Of a stretch of 64,000 nucleotides of DNA, positions 30,212-42,488 are shown in pieces. The notes below the pieces were generated by a model. That model saw nothing but the letters and a program-made list of their open reading frames with translations. It was not told the origin of the DNA and ran no database searches. The stretch comes from Macropodus opercularis (lineage: Eukaryota > Chordata > Actinopteri > Anabantiformes > Osphronemidae), in the NCBI GenBank assembly GCA_030770545.1, contig CM061092.1:18229501-18293500 (forward strand), given 5' to 3'. Each line of letters starts with the position of its first letter. Within the stretch, counting starts at the first letter, position 1. The position numbers and the translations under genes are program-made.

Positions 30212-30345
30212 GTCTGACACGGTGAGGGGACCGACTCAAAGGCCCGCCCGTGCTCGACGTCTGCCCGGACGATTGAGGGACTTTGTTGTGGGGCTGGAGG
30301 ATGACTGAGGGTTGTGGGGACACTGAACCCTCTTGGCGGGGGGGC

Positions 30346-30618
30346 TGTGTAGCAGTGACCCCCCACCCATGACCGGTCATTTGTCTGTTTTAGTTGATAC
30401 TGTAAGAAAAGGCAAGAGCTGTGTGTCTGTGTCAGTAGAAGCAGCTCGAGACGCTTGGGGTCGTGCGGTGTATGGGGCACAAGCGTTCTCACATCCGCCT
30501 GCCATTTTGAGCAGTTCGCTCTAGCTTAAGCCTGCTAGCACTTGAGCTAGCCGTTAGCTTAGCTGCAACAGTTAGCCAGGGCTAGTTAGCTTCCGCTCCA
30601 AAGCCTCCCGTCGTTACA
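30346..30618 (+). repeat. Gypsy 3' LTR (right edge uncertain)
   Basis: After the polypurine tract the sequence starts TGTGTAGCAGTGACC. A TG...CA reading ends at GTCGTTACA (30618). An AATAAAG signal lies further on at 30868, so the LTR might extend to about 30890. No 5' LTR exists for comparison. Confidence 0.55.
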
Positions 30619-31582
30619 ATATATTCACTGTAAAGTCATAATCATTGTGTCTTAGAAAGATCGACGCTACAGCATTAATGTCTTGTTTCCGTTTTCCTCA
30701 GCTTTTGTATGTTTCTTTAAATGCAGATAAAGACGACAGGCGTCTTCTAAGAACAAGCACACACACCGTATCACGCGTGCTGTAATATTTGATATAATAT
30801 CTTAACATACTTTTTGTGGCTATTGTGATTTTTTCAATATGTGGACACGCAACCACACTACAGTCTAAATAAAGACTATGTATTATTATGTAAATCTTGG
30901 ATGAGATGGTCAAGGATGACTCTTCCAGCCTGACAATGACACAGAATATATCGTCATTGGTGCTATATTTTTACTATGAATCCTTGATTTGTTACCAGAT
31001 TTACAATTTTAATTTACAATTAAAATTGACAAACAACAACATACAACAGAACAAAATTGTAAATGTCCAGCAGTTCCTGTGCAGGCAAGTCGTGTGTGTC
31101 TGGATTGAAATGTTCATTCACTGTTGGATATTTGCTTTTTCCTGATTTTTTGTTTTTTGATGATACTGACCGCAGACCTCCCCCGTTAATGCTGCTCTGT
31201 TTTTGTCTTTCCATTTCCTTTCATTTAGGTTTATTTATTCCCCTACCCTCACACAGGCATACGAGGTAGTTTGATGGGTCTGCTAAAAGGATGTCAGAAC
31301 GCAATAAAGTGTCTTTAATCTGATGTGTCTTTCTGAGGCTGATAAATCCAGCAACCTTTTACGCCGTTGGCAGTTGGGAAAGATTATATTCTTTTTTTCA
31401 CTCTCCTTTTGAGTTTCATCATTTGCTTTCATGCAACAGGGGTTTTAATATTATATGACAGAACCACCACAATGCATCATAAAGCAATGCTTCAGACAGG
31501 TGAGACGCAAAGCTCACAGCTCATCTTCTGCACATTTAACCTATCATTTAAGCATAATGTTGGTTGTGCCACCATTGATCTC
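30619..31582. other. No gene recognised
   Basis: AT-rich sequence after the gypsy LTR; the first about 270 bp may still belong to that LTR. Short open frames have no recognised domain. Confidence 0.45.
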
Positions 31583-31874
31583 TTAACCCTTGTGCAGCCT
31601 TTGAGGGGTCAAAAGGAAAACAGGAGGCTCTAAGCTCAAAAACCACACAAGGGTTGGATAAAACAGCCGCAGCCGGACGATAAATCACAAGACGCTTCAT
31701 CTAGATGAATGGTTGGATGAACTTGTTCATCATAGACCCACACGTGTTCATTGCTTGGATGTATCACCCACCAAGGCTGTTTAATCCAACCCTGGTGTGT
31801 GTATTTGAGCTTTGACTGTCCCCTAGTTTACAGAGGGGTCGTTTTTGACCCCTCGAAGGCTGCACAAGGGTTAA
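31583..31874. mobile_element. TTAA-flanked MITE (piggyBac-type)
   Basis: The 284-bp core (31587-31870) starts CCCTTGTGCAGCCTTTGAGG and ends with the inverse complement, giving terminal inverted repeats of about 28 bp with one mismatch. TTAA stands on both sides (31583-31586, 31871-31874). There is no coding content. Length, TTAA duplication and CCC ends fit non-autonomous piggyBac elements. Confidence 0.88.
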
Positions 31875-33015
31875 ACGTCTTGACTGAATTGCCAGCAGCC
31901 TAGAGTGTCCTTGTGGTTTCTCATGAAGGCTTAAGCTAAATACTGTCCCAATATAAAGGAGAGCAAAGCCTTGCACTTTAGCTGTTGTGGGTTTGCCTTA
32001 GGATGATTAATGCTATACACTCACCAGCCAGTTTATTAGGTACACCTGTAGACTGTAATGCAGCCCAGCATAGCTGCTCTTTTGTGAGCTTTTTGATTTT
32101 ATATCTTTCTAATGTCTTTAAAGCTAACCCCGTCAGAAATGTGATAATAGGGTCATAGTAAGTGGAGTATTGTTATTTTCAATAGTTTTGTCCAAAACAC
32201 TAAAACATATCTTCTCTAGTAAATTTTTACAAATTAGTTTGTGGAATCCAAGTAGTTAAACTACAATTGAATTTCAGCAGGTACATAGTTAGGTAAGAAC
32301 CAAGATTCTTTCTTATTATTTCTATATTTAATATTCTTAAAAGATGAAAATCATGGCGATGTTTACCACATTGTGATGTGTTGCATTTACCTTAATTAAT
32401 TTTCCTTTTTTATTTTTCCTTTTTAATTTTCCTTTTATTTCTGTTAATCAGACTGAAGTGATGACATGTCTTGTTATTCTTCTTCTTTTTTTTTTTTAAT
32501 GTTTACCAGGAAGCTGCACCAGTATCTATTGTATATGTTGTTTTTATAATGTAGGAAAGTTCTTGATGTTAACTGTTTTCCTGGCCTTGTGCTCTAGTGT
32601 GTAACAAAGACATATCCAGTGCAGAGAGGGATTCCTCTCTGTTCTGCCATGACAAAGAAGGACTCACCAGAGAGACCGTTTCATCTCTGTTATGTCATGA
32701 GACACAGTTTCATCATAATGTTTGATGGTTTTGCAACTGCATTTGAAGAGTTTCCGAGTTTTGGAAATGTGTTGAACTGACTAACCTTCATATCTAACAG
32801 TGATGCCTTGTTTGTTTCTTCTCACTTAGTTAAGGAGTTCTTACAGAATATTACAGTTAACGTACTTTGTCTCTACTCTGAATGTTAATCTTATCCTGCT
32901 ATTCAGTGGCTTCAGTAGCGAGCTGGGAGATTAGTTCTCAACACAAAAGTATGAAGTAAAAATGCAGGAGAAAACTAACATCATATGTCTGCATGGCTGG
33001 GCAGTGGCTCTAAAC
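31875..33015. other. No gene recognised; one repeat fragment
   Basis: Apart from the ACTTTATTAGGTACACC-type fragment at 32014, this is AT-rich unique-looking sequence with a TTTTCCTTTT-rich stretch at 32400-32440. Confidence 0.45.
32014..32070 (+). repeat. Fragment of common fish repeat (TTTATTAGGTACACC)
   Basis: ACACTCACCAGCCAGTTTATTAGGTACACCTG-type wording (split at 32019-32050) is a familiar interspersed repeat start in many fish genomes. The class is not settled from this fragment. Confidence 0.5.
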
Positions 33016-33019
33016 AGAA

Positions 33020-33260
33020 TTCACCAACTGAAACTGCTAATGCAGGCTCAGACTAAATGACTAATAAAGGCAAAAGAACACAGAAGACAAACGATGGGCA
33101 CGAGACCAGACGCCACAGAGACACCACTGATCAGAACCAAAGCAAGACCATATATGACTGAAAACAGAAGCCAGGTGTAAGCGATTGACACGATTAAGCC
33201 AAGAGGCCAAGAGGAACCGGAAGTGATGTCACAGAAGAGGGAACACACTAGACACACTAG
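33020..33260 (-). mobile_element. LTR-like fragment
   Basis: Read on the minus strand it is T/C-rich, passes a CTTTATTAG stretch, and ends GTCTGAGCCTGCA, similar to the GCCTGAGCCTGCG near the end of the LTR at 22496-22866. It also contains TGTGACATCACTTCCGG. The edges and family are uncertain. Confidence 0.35.
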
Positions 33261-33599
33261 TGTGACTTCACTTAGCCAATCGATTCTGTGGCTCACAGGC
33301 GCTACATTTTGCGACTCAACAGTACCTGCAGATGAAAGAATGTTCGAGGTTGCAAAGGAATCAACAAACAAAAGTGGCGCTAACAGTTGCATGTAGCTAG
33401 CGAAAACAGAGGGAGGGACAGACGACAGCCCTGTACATCTTGACCATGTTTGGCTCCACACAGGCGGCTTTCTCCACTATGACATAATAGAGACTGGACA
33501 TCGTTCCAGGTTAACCAGTGAACACCTCCACATGTGCTGAATGGGCCTGACTCCATTCAAGCCCAGGTTTAAAGTTCCAGCAGGACAAGCTAGAGCTCA

Positions 33600-33672
33600 A
33601 TGTTCTCACAAAGCTCAAAAACACACACAAGGGTCAGATGAAACGGCCAGACAGACGATGAATCGCAGCACT
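33600..33672 (+). repeat. Second copy of MITE-internal sequence
   Basis: AAGCTCAAAAACACACACAAGGGTCAGATGAAACGGCC-type sequence here parallels 31631-31690 inside the MITE (AAGCTCAAAAACCACACAAG, GGTTGGATAAAACAGCC, GACGATAAATC). The terminal repeats are not present, so this is a decayed or partial relative. Confidence 0.6.
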
Positions 33673-36600
33673 GAGTATTATACATGGGTTAAATATATGA
33701 GGGGAAGAAGATGAGCCTGCAAAACTGTTCAATTGTTAGAGTATGTTCAGTTTTTTTACCTGTTAAATTGGTTGCGAATTTTAATGCCTTTCTTTCCTTT
33801 ATTTAATTTTTTCAAAGTTAAGCACTTTATTTGAACATTTTTATTCTTGCTTTTTTTGAAAAGCAGCCCTGATTTTATTTCATGAATTAGATAACATTGT
33901 AAATTTATGCTCAGTTCGCATTTCAGTCTGTCAAAAGGTTTTTGAATTGTACTGAATTAATTTGATTTGACAGTCAAGTACTGATTACATGCTGGCTACT
34001 TAATAATATATTGCAGCAATGGTTAGATATTGTAATCTTTTGGACTTTTGCTTCCAAGAAATGTGTGTAACCGGACCTCTTTAAATTTTAGTTGAATACC
34101 CGTGCACTAGAGAAACATAACAAGGTAGCCATGTAGCGTTACTGCCTGTTCATTTGTCACTGGTAAACTCATTTTCCCAATATGGTTATAGGTCCCTGAA
34201 AATTATTATATACAATTGTTATGGGTAATTGCTAAAAATCTACTGACAAACACATATGCTTCTTGTGCGCTGACACCTTGTACAGTCTATTTCAATCCAA
34301 GACGCAACTCTGCCATAGAGGGGACCATTAAACAGCCTCAGCCTACGAACTGAGATATAATATTCTTGTAAATGTAGAATTAATGGCAGCATTGCTTTTG
34401 GATTGAATTAGACTGTACAGATGTAGGTAATAAAAGAGCATGAAAATAGATCACTGTCACATGAATAAATCGCCGCGTCAATACGTAATGCATACGTTTA
34501 AATCGAGAGAAGAGCAGTTTACACACGACACAGCAGCTTAAAATCAAGAATCAGGCAGGAGTATTAACAGTTTCATACTCTCTGAAGGATCTCATTCAAG
34601 CAGGTCATGAATATTCTAAAGTTTTTTTCTTTTCTGAGATGATTCACCTTATATACACAATCTATCGCCCACTTACAATGCACTGCTGTCATCTCTACGC
34701 AGGAGCGTTCACACCTAAGCTCAGGTGGCTCCAGAGAGAAAACAATAACCACCCACAGGTGACCATTTGGACGCTAACTCCATCCAGAGGGTGAGAAAAC
34801 CTGCCACTGCTGTCCACTCCAGAGAAAAGCACATCTGGGCGGTTCATACTCAGCAAACAAATGAACCTGCAGTAAAATTGGATATGGATGGTATCAACTA
34901 TTATTTTTGGCATATCAAGGGCTGATGAACATAATGGAGAAGCAGTGTAGCAGATGCCAATTATGTTAATCTCGCACCTACGGTACTGTAGGTGCCCAAA
35001 GTAACACAGAAGCAGCTCATTAACCGCGAAGAATGACATATTATTGCCAGCAGATATGATCAGACACCCTGACGAGCACACAACTGCACACGGATATTAA
35101 CTGGCCTCCTGTTTTCTCACTTTTAATGTATTAATCTGATTAAAGTCACGTTACCGATGTTTTTAACAGGAAACAAACCGCTTGCCTACTGTTAGGTGGC
35201 CTTAACAAACCAAACTACAGCTGTGACAACAACGATACTACCAACGTGCGTCAAGTGCATACAACCTGCTTTTAGATTACATCACATACATTACTAATGT
35301 CAGCATAAGCAAATGCTGCATTGGACATGCCACAGCATTTGGGTAAAGGGGCCCTTAGCTGTATAACATCTGGTGAGGCGTTCAGTGTACTACTGCAGAG
35401 CCATTTCTGACCAATTTGTTTCCAGATTTAGACCCATGTGGTCTTTATTATAACTATAGTTCCTTGTTATTTCCTGGACATAATGGCAAAGATGGAGCAA
35501 GTTCTTCCTGTTCCATTGTGTCCAAGTGAAAGTAAAATTAATAAGGTGCAATGAGGATTCCAAATAAATTGTGTATCATTTGGTAAAGTGGGACCGACAA
35601 CCTTTCCAGAGTACCTTGCCTCTCCCTAGTGACAGCTCTGAGAGGCTCCATCAACCCCCACCTGTTCCTTTTGAGGACATCATTCCTATTTAGGTCAACA
35701 GAGGATCTAACAATGTGGTCCATGTTGTAGAAATATGTCATCTCACGTTTTGGGAGTATAGGATTTGCACTCTGGTAAAAGCGAACCATGGTTTAATGTA
35801 CTTTTTGTATCCTATTGTATCTTGCTACTGTACGTCCTGTTTTATCTCACATGGGCAAATCCTAAATACTCAATGCGTTGGGTAACTTTTGCGTCTGCCC
35901 CAGATTGTTTAATGCTGTTGCCAGCTTAGTTAAATTAGGTGGGCTGACTGATTTGTTGACCTGTTGGTCATGCATGATCAGATCCATTTACACATTATTT
36001 CTTAGTAACAACTGCTACTTGATGATGAATATTACACATAAGTTAAAGTTCAGTTCCACTTTTGATTGTTGCTTATTGTATCACGATTTTAAAGGCACAA
36101 TGTCGTGACCTTATAAGTTGATGCTGCAATGACCTGATCTGCATTTACACTACACACAGTGTGCTTTTGATCTTTATGTTATAGATGTAGAATGATAGTC
36201 TCCATGATCTCTGACATACAGGGCAGTTCTTTCAGTACCAGTTTCAGTAATGGTCTGACTCCCCCAAGGAGAATTTCCTCAGAGTGAGACCCTCATCCAA
36301 AGAGACAAGGGATGAGTCAAGTCGTCTGCTTCTTTTCATGCCGGGGTGACCACCAACATGCGTTCAGTCCGACCTTTGAGTGGAGCAGGTCACTGTCACT
36401 ACCAGGCTCTATTTCCACTAGATTCATTGACATCACCACTAATGACGAGTTGATTCGGGAAATTTAATTACAGCTCCAGTTGCTTTTGACAGCAGTTGTT
36501 CTCAGTGTTGATAATCGGTTAACACAGAGCTTTCCACATGAACAATACAGTATTACTGACAGAAAGAATGATGAAATTGACACTGACAAGAAAATGACAG

Positions 36601-37685
36601 ATTTTTAATCCAGACTCCCTTAGAGCCATTACTCAAAAGGGGCTCTCATTGACATGTAGATTGACATTGACTAGAGGAAGTGTTCACTCAACAGCGACAG
36701 TAATAAATGTGAGCTCACTGAAGCACAATGTTATTCAGCTCTACTGCCCGCTTGTTTTATAAAAGGCATCTGTTTTTATTTATGCTCAGACATTATAGAG
36801 ATTTAAAACAGGATGAAGAGGGTGCTTAAAAATCCAAAGCGTCATCTCCATAATCTCCAGCTCAGTAGGCTCCGCTGGAGTGAGAGAATGAAAATTACAG
36901 CCTGTCAGGCATCAATGACATAGAGAAATGGGAAAATGGTGGACTTTTAACAGCCAGGCTTTCCTCTTACATACCCACAGAAAACATTCATGCTGGGCCA
37001 TTTAACTCTGTGTCAAGTAAGGTCACTCCCCTGTAGTTACGTCTGCTGGGAAATTGAACCTACACTTTTTAATTGAAGATGAAACTGTCTGATAATTCAG
37101 GTGAAAGCTTAATTGAGCAAGGATTGCGCATTGCAAGTAGTAAAGTGGTCTGTATGGAAAATAACCTCCTTTGTATTAAGATACTGTAGGTTTCAATAGT
37201 AATGCAAAATTCATGCGCTAGAGTCGAGTCACTAATATCGATTCAAGCGATGTATTTTGGTCAATGTATCAGATTTGTTCTAGTTTATCTACTGTAAAAT
37301 CAATGTTATGGTTAACTATTAACAAATGCAAATTAAACAGCCATCGCTATAAAACATGGTAATGATTGAAGAATCTTGAAATGCATCATATTGCCTTCTT
37401 CTATGGCGCTTATACTGGGAAAACTCCCCACGGACGATGTCTCCAGCCAGACCCTGGATGTGTGGAACCACAGCCCTTGTTCAGGATCTCACGCAAAGCT
37501 TTTCTGTTAAGTTAGTGGCTCTGATTCTGATGAAGCAAAGAAAACACAGATTTAAAAATGTACGGTCAACTATGTTAAAGTTTAAATTTCTCATTACTAT
37601 ACGGATGAAGTGAAAAGGTAAACATCTGATGTCCTGATTCCAAGTGATGGTAACATTTCCCTTGTATGAAATATGTTACACAGTG
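33673..37685. other. No gene recognised
   Basis: About 4 kb of AT-rich non-coding sequence. I see no coding exon, tRNA or transposon protein. The portion 36470-36950 has many homeodomain-type ATTA/TAAT words and mixed composition, as conserved enhancers often do, but nothing here proves constraint. Confidence 0.4.
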
Positions 37686-37990
37686 TGTTACAGTCCAGCC
37701 CTCTTGCCTGCCGGAGGCACTGTTTGTGTTGTTCAGGTTTGTCTTCTTCTGTTGTGACGTGTTTCCTGTTTGGCCCAGTCTTTGTCATTGTCACCTGCTC
37801 CCATATCACGTATTTCAGGACTTCCTCCATATACCACTCTTGGATCTGTCTCATACACTTCTGTTGCTAGTTCCACCTTGTGACTTTGTTTGATTCTTAG
37901 TTAAGACTTGCATTTTCCGTGTCAGTTTTTTGGAGCTCTTGATCTGTTAAAGTGTTCGGTTCTGCACATTTTTATATGACTTACTATGTC
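37686..37990 (+). mobile_element. Solo LTR-like copy, TGTTACAGTCCAGCCC family
   Basis: Starts TGTTACAGTCCAGCCCTC, then GGAGGCACTG, paralleling the start of the LTR at 22496, followed by T-rich U3-like sequence. The right edge is approximate and no target duplication was found. Confidence 0.5.
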
Positions 37991-40900
37991 AGTATTTAGT
38001 ATGTTATTAAATAGGGAAATGAAGCACTGTGTTTATGCTGCTCTTGTTGTTTTAGTGACATCATACTTCTCAATTAAAATTCTATACATAATACAGTGCT
38101 GTAGCTTTATCACTGCTAAATGTCTGCTTAACGTAGAAAAGGTGTTGTTATGTTAACTGTTTAAAATAATTGTAATTATTTATAGTTTGATTGTATTTTA
38201 GAATTGAAACAAGAAATCAGTAAGAACTGGACTATGTGTGTGGGTATACTGTATATATAATCTATAATATATGGCAGATTTTAAGAGCATACCCTCTTTC
38301 CATCATTTACCCAAGATGTCAAAGCCTGAAATTGAAACTCAGGGTGTCAAAGTGGTTGTAAGAAATAACCACTTAGTCTCACCCCTTGTAGGGAACTTAA
38401 TGTATGGTTACAGGCTATTTCATAGCAATTTGTATTCACTTCGACTGAGACCTCTGAGTGTCTCTGCAAGGCTTTGAAAAAAACTTGCTTTGGATGTTGA
38501 CATAAGTGTAATGTCGTTGATGGGTATGTTAAAGCTCACTTGGCATATTGCTCAGCTCTTGATAGACAGGCACTGTAACAGAAATGTATTTTCTTTTGTA
38601 CAGTGATCCAGTGCTTCTGACACGTTTATCTCCCATCTTGATCCCACATGGTCTAAATATAACTGACCACAGCTGTTTGTTTTTTAAACAGATATATCAA
38701 AAAGGAAATGCACAAAAATACTCACTCCTAAGTTCATGATAAATTCACATCCTTTATTACTGCATGCTGAGGAGATATTGGTAGAAGGTACAGTAAGTAA
38801 GTGAATGACAGCGTTTTCCTGGAGGTCAGCAAACTCCTCAATGTCTGTAGTTTTTTTCCTCTGATGTTATGATGCCAGTGCAACCCAACAAACTTGTTTT
38901 GATTCTCCAAGTTTGCTACAGTACAGTACATCACAATGTGATGCTTTCTGATCACAGTGATTTTATAAGACAATTTAACATCTGAATTAACTCACAAAAG
39001 CAAGCAAATACATTCAGATACTCTTCACTATGACGTGTGTTTGAATGTATACAGAGCGACTCTGGGCTGCTTGTAGACACACACCGAGTATGGTGCTATA
39101 GAAGTGCACTCCCTCCTTTTTTGGCATTTTGCTCATTTGTTCTATACTTTCCCAGAATTCCCCACCTTGTTGATGCAGACTAGGGTCTGTCGTCACACAG
39201 CTGCACCTCAGGCTCAGCCCAAACGCTGCCTGCGATAGAATCGACAAGGACGCATCTGAATGAAGGTCCAAAAGATGTGGTTATCCTCGATACGCAACGA
39301 GTGAGCCACTGTTACAGCCAGCTGTCACTATGGTAACAGTGTCGCTTGACTGAGAGGAGCTCTTGGATTCAGTCTTGCATACAGTACCAATACATACGTC
39401 CATCTGGTAATGAAAATATATTTATATTTTTGGAATAAATTGCTACTTTATTGTCCTGTAGTAGATACAGCTGGTAAATGTTATTTACCAAAAATTACAC
39501 AGCAAAATGATTTTTAAACGTAGTCTATGAAAGACTAAATAATACTGTAATAAGGTTAGTTCAGCGTCAAAGTTTTCAAAGATGTACAACCGGATCCTAA
39601 ATTTTCCTTGGGCATGGTAGCTGCACCATGTGACCACAGTGATGCACTGCCCATCGTCACTGTGCCGTGAAACTGAGTTTGGTCAGCTCCAGTAACAAGC
39701 TTAACAGGGGACCTGTAGTGACAGTTGTCACTAAAGTAAAATTGACTTTAACAAAAATCTTAAATTAGGTATTTTCTAGTCCAAATAGTCCTGCTGAGAT
39801 TTCAAAACAAGCTGGTGGTGACTATAATTACAACAGTAAAATTTAGGAGGATCAATTAGACACTGAAAACCTACAGAATAACAATCCCCTTCCCCATTAG
39901 GTGGTGGTTTTAGGGTTGGCCCTATTCTGTGTTTCCTTGTTCTCTCCATCAGATCAGTTTGTCATTTCCTCTCATTACCCAGCATATTTATACTTATTTA
40001 GTCAGACACCTTTACCTACATTGTTAGGACGAGCTGTGGCTTTGTGCTCAGAGCTAAATTTAGCTGATGGCTGCTGGGATAGATTACTGTGAGGCTTGAA
40101 GGCGACTTGATATCTGAAAGGGAAATTACTTGAGCTTAATGAAGTACATAACTCACCGCACTCATGCTGCTCACTATATAGCACAGTCTCTGTGAGGACG
40201 GTTTGGAGGGCACTGAGCACACTTGTAGGTAATAGTTCATTTTCTTTGCAAGCTCCTCCACTGAGACCTCTTTCCATCTTGACCTAGTTTGTGAGGGAAA
40301 ATTATGGCTCAATCATTACTTTCAATTATTAGGGTTTCAGAATTGACTAGTGAGAGCTCAGAGAACAAGCTGACAAAGTAACTGGCTATAACGGGAGTTT
40401 ATTGTACAATTATCAGTATGTGAATACTGGAGTAGAAGGTTCCAGGCTGGTGAGATGTTCTGGACGCCGGTAAGTACGTCTGTAAAACAAGCAGAAGCAT
40501 TAGTAGCCTGCCGGGATTCAAGGAGTTTGCTCAGTGCTAATGGAAGACTTACAGTAAACACAGTGAAGGCACCAGGAGCCAGGACCCGGCGTGACGGCGA
40601 CGGTCTTGTCGGATTGCTCTGCGGTCAGCACCAGGAAGGCAGCGCCCAGAGAAGCAGACAGAGACTGGAGACAGGGACACTTCTCCTTTTCAGGGGGAGG
40701 GTGCAGGCACACGCAAGAGAGGTGAGTGTCTCTTTGCTGGAGTGGAATGACAGTAAGTGAAGGCGGATGTGATTTCAGGTGATTTCTGGGAGCCCCCAGT
40801 TCAAACATTAAGAGGTTTCCTCTCACTAATTCAATACACCAGTAATGATCTCCCCTCACAGTTCAAGCTGCACAGGCACCAAACCACAATCCCACCACCA

Positions 40901-42425
40901 ACGCACACTAGCAGACAAATCCAGCTGGCAAGCTCGTCAAAAGCCAATCCAATCAATATTCAAACTGCTGGTATACAGGCAGGGCAGAAGCCAGACTCCA
41001 GGTTGGTACCGGGCTGTGAAGTGTTCAACGAGTAAAGAAACTACAATCTGGGAAGAGGTGAATGCCTGCAGACTTGTATTTGAACAGGAGAATTGAATAC
41101 CAAATATGGTCAAGGCAGGAAGTAGAGCTGCCGAACTGGTTCTTCACCCATGTTCTATTATAGTTATATGTTGTTATGTTATGCCCCCCTTGGTACAGTT
41201 GTAATGTTAATTCTTATGATAAATAGCATATTTAACATCATTTACAGTTCAACAGCAATGGAACTAAAACTGAGGAAAAATATTCAGTTTCACACAAACG
41301 TCCTTGTTTGAGGGTCAGTTCTTGGACATCTTGGAACTTTAAGGTCTTGTTTTTCTCCTTTAAGCCAATAGTGTTGTGGAATTGAATGGGAATTTGTAGA
41401 TAAATAGTATTGTTTCTCACTTTTATCTCATTCATCATTCAATTCAGTTTTTGTTACAATTTCTAATAAAATTGCTCATTCAGAATATGTGGAGGCACCA
41501 AGTGGAGTATGAACCAGCTCCATAAACCTCAGGCTTTCCTGCTACGGACGCATTCATGTCCGCTTGTTAATAAAAAGCAACAATGCCAGAGCTGATAACG
41601 ATGCACTTGTTATGTTATCATTTTAAAATATTGTTATTTTTCAAACCATCAAACTGACAAGAAATGTAAACAACTGTTGTGGTAGCAGCTTTTTTTATTT
41701 TAATATCCAGACACATGGGCTCATCATCTGCAAATATTCCAACTCCGTTCCAAGAGCATGTGTTTGCTAATGCAAGTTTAGCACCTACATAGGCTAACTG
41801 CTCATAGAACAACGCTTTATGTCAACCACCTGGAATGTGACTAAAAAGTCATAAATTATGTCTATTATCATATATACTTCTGATTCTACTGATACAGACT
41901 ACTTCTGTAATCTGACTTTTATTTAATAATGTTGCTACCAAATAATTGTGCTTGGTAAATAGACCTCCCATTACTGCGACTCATTTTCAGAAACCCAAAA
42001 TGCTCCATGGTTTCCTTTTTGGTAAAGACATTTCCTGGATCAAATTGATCTCTGCCGAAATAAACCACAAGGAATGTCTAACCGGAGATCCAAAGAGGGT
42101 TAGTGTAGTTTTTCATAGGGTTAACCATTGCCAAATGGTTGGGGTGGTAGATTGGAAGTGAAGGGCGTGCTCCTGGGCGAGAGAGGGGAGAGTGGATGAG
42201 AGAGCGGCCCTAATGCGGCATCTCATTACAACCTCTGTCAGGATCCCTCTATTCTACCATCAGCTCCCCTTAACTTGGTAAGAGCCCAACTGTCGTTTCG
42301 ACTGAGTGTGCCGCCAAGGAGGCATTTACAAATAAATGAAAAATGTCACATTTGATTTCGCTCCTCTCGGACTGAGGCGCCTCAGCTTTGTCACAAACTG
42401 TCTTTGTTGTTCTGGTCTCTCGCAG
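37991..42425. other. No gene recognised
   Basis: Mostly AT-rich non-coding sequence. The stretch 40440-41130 is richer in GC and has A/G-rich wording that could be a degraded retroelement on the minus strand, but no protein motif was found. Confidence 0.4.
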
Positions 42426-42488
42426 GTCCCGCTCCCGGTCGTTGTGGATAGGTTCTGGCAGGTTCAGGCCCTCTGCATCTCTCTCAGG
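42426..42488 (+). other. Exon-like 63-bp block (hypothetical)
   Basis: A pyrimidine-rich tract and TCTCTCGCAG precede 42426, and GTAAGC follows 42488. The enclosed 63 bp equals 21 codons with one open frame (VPLPVVVDRFWQVQALCISL-type). No protein family is recognised and no partner exons were found, so this may be chance. Confidence 0.2.

Larger units (their letters stand above)
26990..30618 (+). mobile_element. Second Ty3/gypsy element (5'-truncated)
   Basis: It begins within protease-end sequence (GLDLLARWGACVDVL-like) and runs through RT, RNase H and integrase to a polypurine tract (TTGGCGGGGGGG at about 30333) and an LTR from about 30346. It has no 5' LTR or gag and abuts the chromovirus 3' LTR head to tail. 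It is GC-rich (CpG-containing) compared with its AT-rich surroundings, and most of the pol frame is open, so it is younger than the chromovirus. It lacks a chromodomain. Confidence 0.88.

Noticed and set aside
29857..30492. A 211-codon minus-strand frame
   Set aside because: It lies opposite the gypsy integrase C-terminus and LTR; Pro/Ser-rich composition reflects the opposite strand.
33048..33461. A 137-codon minus-strand hydrophobic frame as a membrane protein
   Set aside because: It coincides with T-rich LTR-like sequence; the hydrophobic residues follow from T-rich codons, and no family is recognised.
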